A stretch of 64,000 bases of DNA from Helopsaltes ochotensis (lineage: Eukaryota > Chordata > Aves > Passeriformes > Locustellidae): assembly GCA_013400155.1 (NCBI GenBank), contig VXBM01000286.1, positions 515,431 to 579,430 on the forward strand, written 5' to 3'. A program made the position numbers and the translations under genes. Of this stretch, positions 60,121-64,000 are shown piece after piece (position 1 is the first letter of the stretch; the number at the start of each line of letters is the position of its first letter). The notes under the pieces were generated by a model, which was given only the letters and a program-made list of their open reading frames with translations, did not search any database and was not told the origin of the DNA.

Positions 60121-63100
60121 TCATTGAGCTGTGTGTATGCATGCCTACAGGAATCCTCCAAAATAACTGTGTGGAGCCCTGTATCCCATAGCATGAAGCT
60201 CGTTCCCTTGATCTAAGTAGTATTGCTGAGTGTATTCTGGATAAAACATGAAACCAATAGCAGGAAAAGTTATCTCTCTTAAGATAGGCTAATTTTTTTT
60301 TTTTGACAGCTGATGATGGGGAGTTTGGTCATCAAGCCCAGAACGTTAGCATTTCAGAACAAACAGAAGAAATTTGAGCAGCGTCTCTAGCAATGGAGGG
60401 TGTTACAGCTGGTTCTGCCCCCTTTGAATTTCATATGGTTACATATCTAATGTAGCCATATGCACATTATTATAATTATCTAAAAGTCAGTGACTTTGCT
60501 GTCTCCCTGCTGTAGAGAGCTGAAGCAGAGATGGGGAGCAGCCTTTTGGAGGCTCCCTAGCTTTGTTCTTGTAACTCTGACTTGTGTAGCAGCCATGTGG
60601 GCAGACTAGAGAACATGAGGCTGAGGAGGATTTATCACGTGGTGTTGCATTCCCCCTTCTGTGTACTTTCATATGTTTCCCATGACAATAGAGTTGTCTG
60701 CTCTCACTGTCCAGAAATACTGACACATAGCAAAGAGATTCACTGTGTTTTCTTAGTTGCCGTCAGCTGTAAACATCCTTAGAAAACCATGTTGTGTCTT
60801 TGGATGAAAAATTATTCTAAATAAACAGAGTGCTTAGGAGACAGAAAAAGACTTTTTAAACTATGATGTAGTTCCTACCAGTTCATTTTTCTGGTTCAGA
60901 TTGTGTTTACCTTCATATCCACATGATGCAATATACTACAGACTTGTCTTCTACTCCACCCTGTTGAACATAAACCAGACTTTTTGGAGATCAAAGTCAT
61001 AAAAATTGCAAAAGGCAGTTATTTAAGTCATTGAAGCAGTATGCCTTTTAAGGTAGGTTCATTCCCAAGTGTAGATTAACTACAGTGTTTGAAATTTTTT
61101 TCTTTTTAAATGATATTTTGGAATGAACGAATCTTTGCATTCCAGTTTTAATAGGGGATTTTGATAGGGAATTTAATAGTCATCTGCAGTAGAACAAACT
61201 TCTGGCAGAATATTGAACATTATCTGTTTGAGATGCTTGTGGTGTCTGAATTTCTCATCTGACTTCTTCACCTGCAACCCTCTGTCCCTAGGAGTTAAGA
61301 ACAAGAGGCACTGTGCCAGGTTAGCTCCTATCATTCCAGAAGTTTCTTTTCTCTTGTCTGTCTTCATTTCTTTCCTGTCCAAAGAGATCTCACAGTTTGC
61401 ATTTTTCTCTTGCCTTCTGGGCTCTGTGGGGCGCTTCTGCGTAATTTTGCATGTCTGCAAGCACACGATGAAGACATCAGTGAGCACTGCAAACATTCAA
61501 CCCTTTCATTCCTTTCAGTAATAGATTGCATTTTAGGAATACCTTTTGTAATTGAAAGTGCTAAATTAATTAAGGTATGAGATCGATCTGCCAAGGCCTC
61601 TGAGGCTACAGAGAGGTACTAGAGCAGCAATCATCTGCCCCAAAACACCAGTTCAAATCAGGAGAGAGCAAGGTGCCCTTATAAGAAGTACGGTGGAGGA
61701 AAAATGATAACATCACACGTTAAGGGAGGGAAGGGAAACTTCAAAAATGTCCCAGCCTGAATCTTTTGAGTTTGTCTTCTATCAGTATTTGATACCTGCT
61801 TTTCTAAGGCTTTCACTATGCTGTTTTCTAAATGCAAGCAGAAGTTGTTCAAACCTCAAACATTGAGGATGTGGCTTGTGTGGGATCATAGTAAACAAAG
61901 CGTACACGTGGTAGCTGTAACTCCTCAACTGGCAACATAAACCTGATGGCCACATCATAACAGCTAATAATCTGGAACTGCCCCTAGGTAGTCTTTGAAA
62001 CAGAAAATGAATTTTTTATGTACATATTACATTGAAAAGGAAAATGAATTATAAAACAAAATGTGGAACGTCAAATTAATTAATTGTCCCGAAAAATACA
62101 TTTCACACGTGAGTTGGTAGCATGATGGTTTTCTTCATCTGTAGACCATTTGCTTAATTGCAACCTCATGAAGCCTGTCTATTGTACAGCAACCTGCATC
62201 AGATAGATTAAATCCATTTCCATGTGTTTTATAATGAAGAGGGACTTGTGACTTTCAGTCCTTGTTGCGACAGTACTGACAGCAGAGAAGGTGCTGGTAG
62301 CAATCACCTCCTGGTGTGCCTTGAGAAGGCAGCTGTGGTGCAGAAGGGTAAACGGGAGGATTCTGACACCAAGTGTGCAAACCAAAAGGCATGCAGGAAG
62401 ATTGCTTTAGGCTGAAAACGAAATTTTCATGAATTCTTTTCTCTTGAGTATATATTCTGCTGCATTTACTGTCCTGAGAGTCCCTGTAGGACCTGGAGTT
62501 AATGCTGGCCATGCCTCAGCTTCCCAGGGGGAAGAGGGAAGGTTACATGTACCAGTCTCTTCTTTTCTGGTTTCTACTTGTCCGTATCCTGATTTCTGTG
62601 GAATGGGATGGAGTTTTAGTGCACTGAAGTCAGGTCTCAGCCCTTATTTAAAGCTCATCAATCAATTGTAACTTTTCAGTGCACTGGTTTACATACCCAA
62701 ATGTATGCTCATGAAACTACCTGTAATTTGAGCCTTGGCCAGACATTTTTCAGGTCCTGAAATCCATCCAGAATATGTTTGCAGAAGGAATATTTCCACA
62801 GCTGCGTGTTAGAGAAACAGATAGATGGATCTTAAAGAAAAAAAAAAGGTGGACTATTGAAAAAAAATGGTACTGGAAGAGAGAACTGTCTAGTATTTTC
62901 TAATTAAAAACTTACAGGTTGTATTTCATCAAAGAGCAAATGCTCTTTCTTCACTTATAAAAGAAACAAAAGCTTCTCACAGAAAGACTAGTTCTGCTGT
63001 CAAAACACAGCAGAAGTTAGTTAGGGGAGAAGACCGAATCAGATAGGTTGCTGTGTAGTTTGGATAAAAAAATTCTTGAGTTTCTTCAGGACTAACACTT

Positions 63101-63948
63101 ACCTTGAAAGGAAGCTGCCTGTTTTCTGCTTTGGCATATTGTTTATAGGCTAGTTGATTCTTTTTTGATTCTTTTTTGTGGCTTCTGCTTTGGTGAAGAC
63201 ATTTTATTAGAAACAAGATAAAAAATGTTCCTAAATGTATTAGAAGTATTTCTTTACACACTCAGTTACTCTCCAGTACCCCAATTTTAAATATTTTTTC
63301 CAAGTTTACACTTTCTTATCCTCCCCTAATGAATTGGAGTAACTCTTAGTAGTTGAAGTACAGTTTTGAGCCAATCTAGGCACAGTGATAGCAATCCTGT
63401 GGAGTGCAGGATCTGTGCACTCCAAGACGACACCATGAAGTATCTCGTGATGCAAGAAAATGTTTTGGCAGATTAGAAGGACAGGCTGAAACACATGTTA
63501 AATTCTTTTCAGTATCAAATGATAACATCTCTGTAGTGTGCTTTGGGGTGTCTGTAAGTGCATTAAAATCAACCTAAAAATTATCAGATCTCAAACCCCT
63601 TGATTCTAATAGATATTTTAAATACTGCTAATGTAGTTCATTAGTACTCTGAGAAAAACCAAGCAGACTTTTCAATACTCAGCCACAGAGTTTGGAAATA
63701 TTCAAATATTTCTATGTTTAGAGGCCTCTATGGCCACAAAGAAAAATATGCTAATTTCAACCAGATCTTTGTATTCTCGGCTGAAGTAGTAGCTAGTATA
63801 TTACAGGCATATACAAAGATGTTCTCCTCCCAAGAGATATTATAGCTGTGAATGACTCTTGGAAAACAATATTAACTTGCTGCCACAACCGGATGAACTA
63901 TAAAAACGAGTACAGATAATACTGTGTTATGTTTTCTTGCTTCTGCAG
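60121..63948. other. Non-coding stretch
   Basis: No gene or repeat was recognised. Open frames near 61173-61594 and 62179-62512 occur on both strands and have no identifiable content. Short A-runs lie near 62835 and 62862. Confidence 0.45.
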
Positions 63949-64000
63949 CAGCCAGCTTGCATTTTTGCCCCTAATTTCTTACAAAGAAAACGGCTCTCAG
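63949..64000 (+). CDS. Possible exon running off the window edge
   Basis: The acceptor TGTTTTCTTGCTTCTGCAG (a CAGCAG tandem acceptor) precedes 52 bases that are open in phase 0 (QPACIFAPNFLQRKRLS) and also in one other frame. Phase 0 is the phase left by the 35354-35376 microexon candidate. The last two bases of the window are AG. The segment is too short for confidence. Confidence 0.28.

Noticed and set aside
1..64000. CRISPR array, bacterial operon, phage or tRNA/rRNA genes
   Set aside because: No regularly spaced direct repeats, no dense same-strand gene packing and no recognisable cloverleaf or rRNA sequence was seen. The content is that of a vertebrate nuclear genome.

Overview
This looks like a vertebrate, most probably avian, nuclear DNA window. 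The background is AT-rich and CpG-poor, coding density is very low, and no Alu, L1 or B1 sequence was recognised. The recognisable repeats are chicken-repeat-1 (CR1) LINE fragments with the typical 3' end (a '...GGTCCCTTCCAACC...' core followed by degenerate ATTCTRTG octamers) and two solo LTRs. CR1 also occurs in turtles and crocodilians, but the sparse repeat content fits a bird. The species cannot be told from the sequence. Nothing here is bacterial: there are no operons, CRISPR arrays, rRNAs or recognisable tRNAs.

Layout. 1-3.1 kb: featureless. 3.1-3.6 kb: a small CpG cluster with a possible non-coding exon and a tRNA-like SINE relic, then a CR1 3' end (3.9-4.0 kb). 4-9 kb: nothing convincing. 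9.0-9.75 kb: an unexplained minus-strand open frame, a long pyrimidine tract and a 20-bp-arm inverted repeat. 10.2-11 kb: two CR1 3' ends. 13.69-14.23 kb: a plus-strand solo LTR with an imperfect 6-bp target duplication and internal repeats. 18.6-19.75 kb: the most gene-like stretch, with one good candidate coding exon on the plus strand (19419-19537). 22.1 kb: an AT-rich homeodomain-like cluster. 25.4-25.9 kb: a CR1. 27.4-27.9 kb: a minus-strand solo LTR with octamer, TATA and AATAAA signals. 35.35 kb: a possible 23-nt microexon. 43.1 and 57.1 kb: CTCF-like motifs. 45.2 kb: a CR1. 52.1-53.0 kb: two enhancer-like TAAT-rich blocks either side of an AT microsatellite. 53.87 kb: a very strong splice acceptor with an open frame. 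58.9-60.1 kb: a collapsed CR1 that retains pieces of endonuclease, reverse transcriptase and the 3' end. The window ends inside a possible further exon (63949-64000).

Interpretation. The simplest reading is that most of the window is intron, or intron plus intergenic DNA, of a plus-strand gene that I could not identify. The exon at 19419-19537, the microexon at 35354-35376 and the edge exon at 63949 have compatible reading phases, but only the first is well supported. Almost all other open frames have lengths expected by chance. I found no convincing previously undescribed biological system. The items most worth checking are the exon chain, the LTR internal repeats, the inverted repeat at 9.65 kb and the internally deleted CR1.
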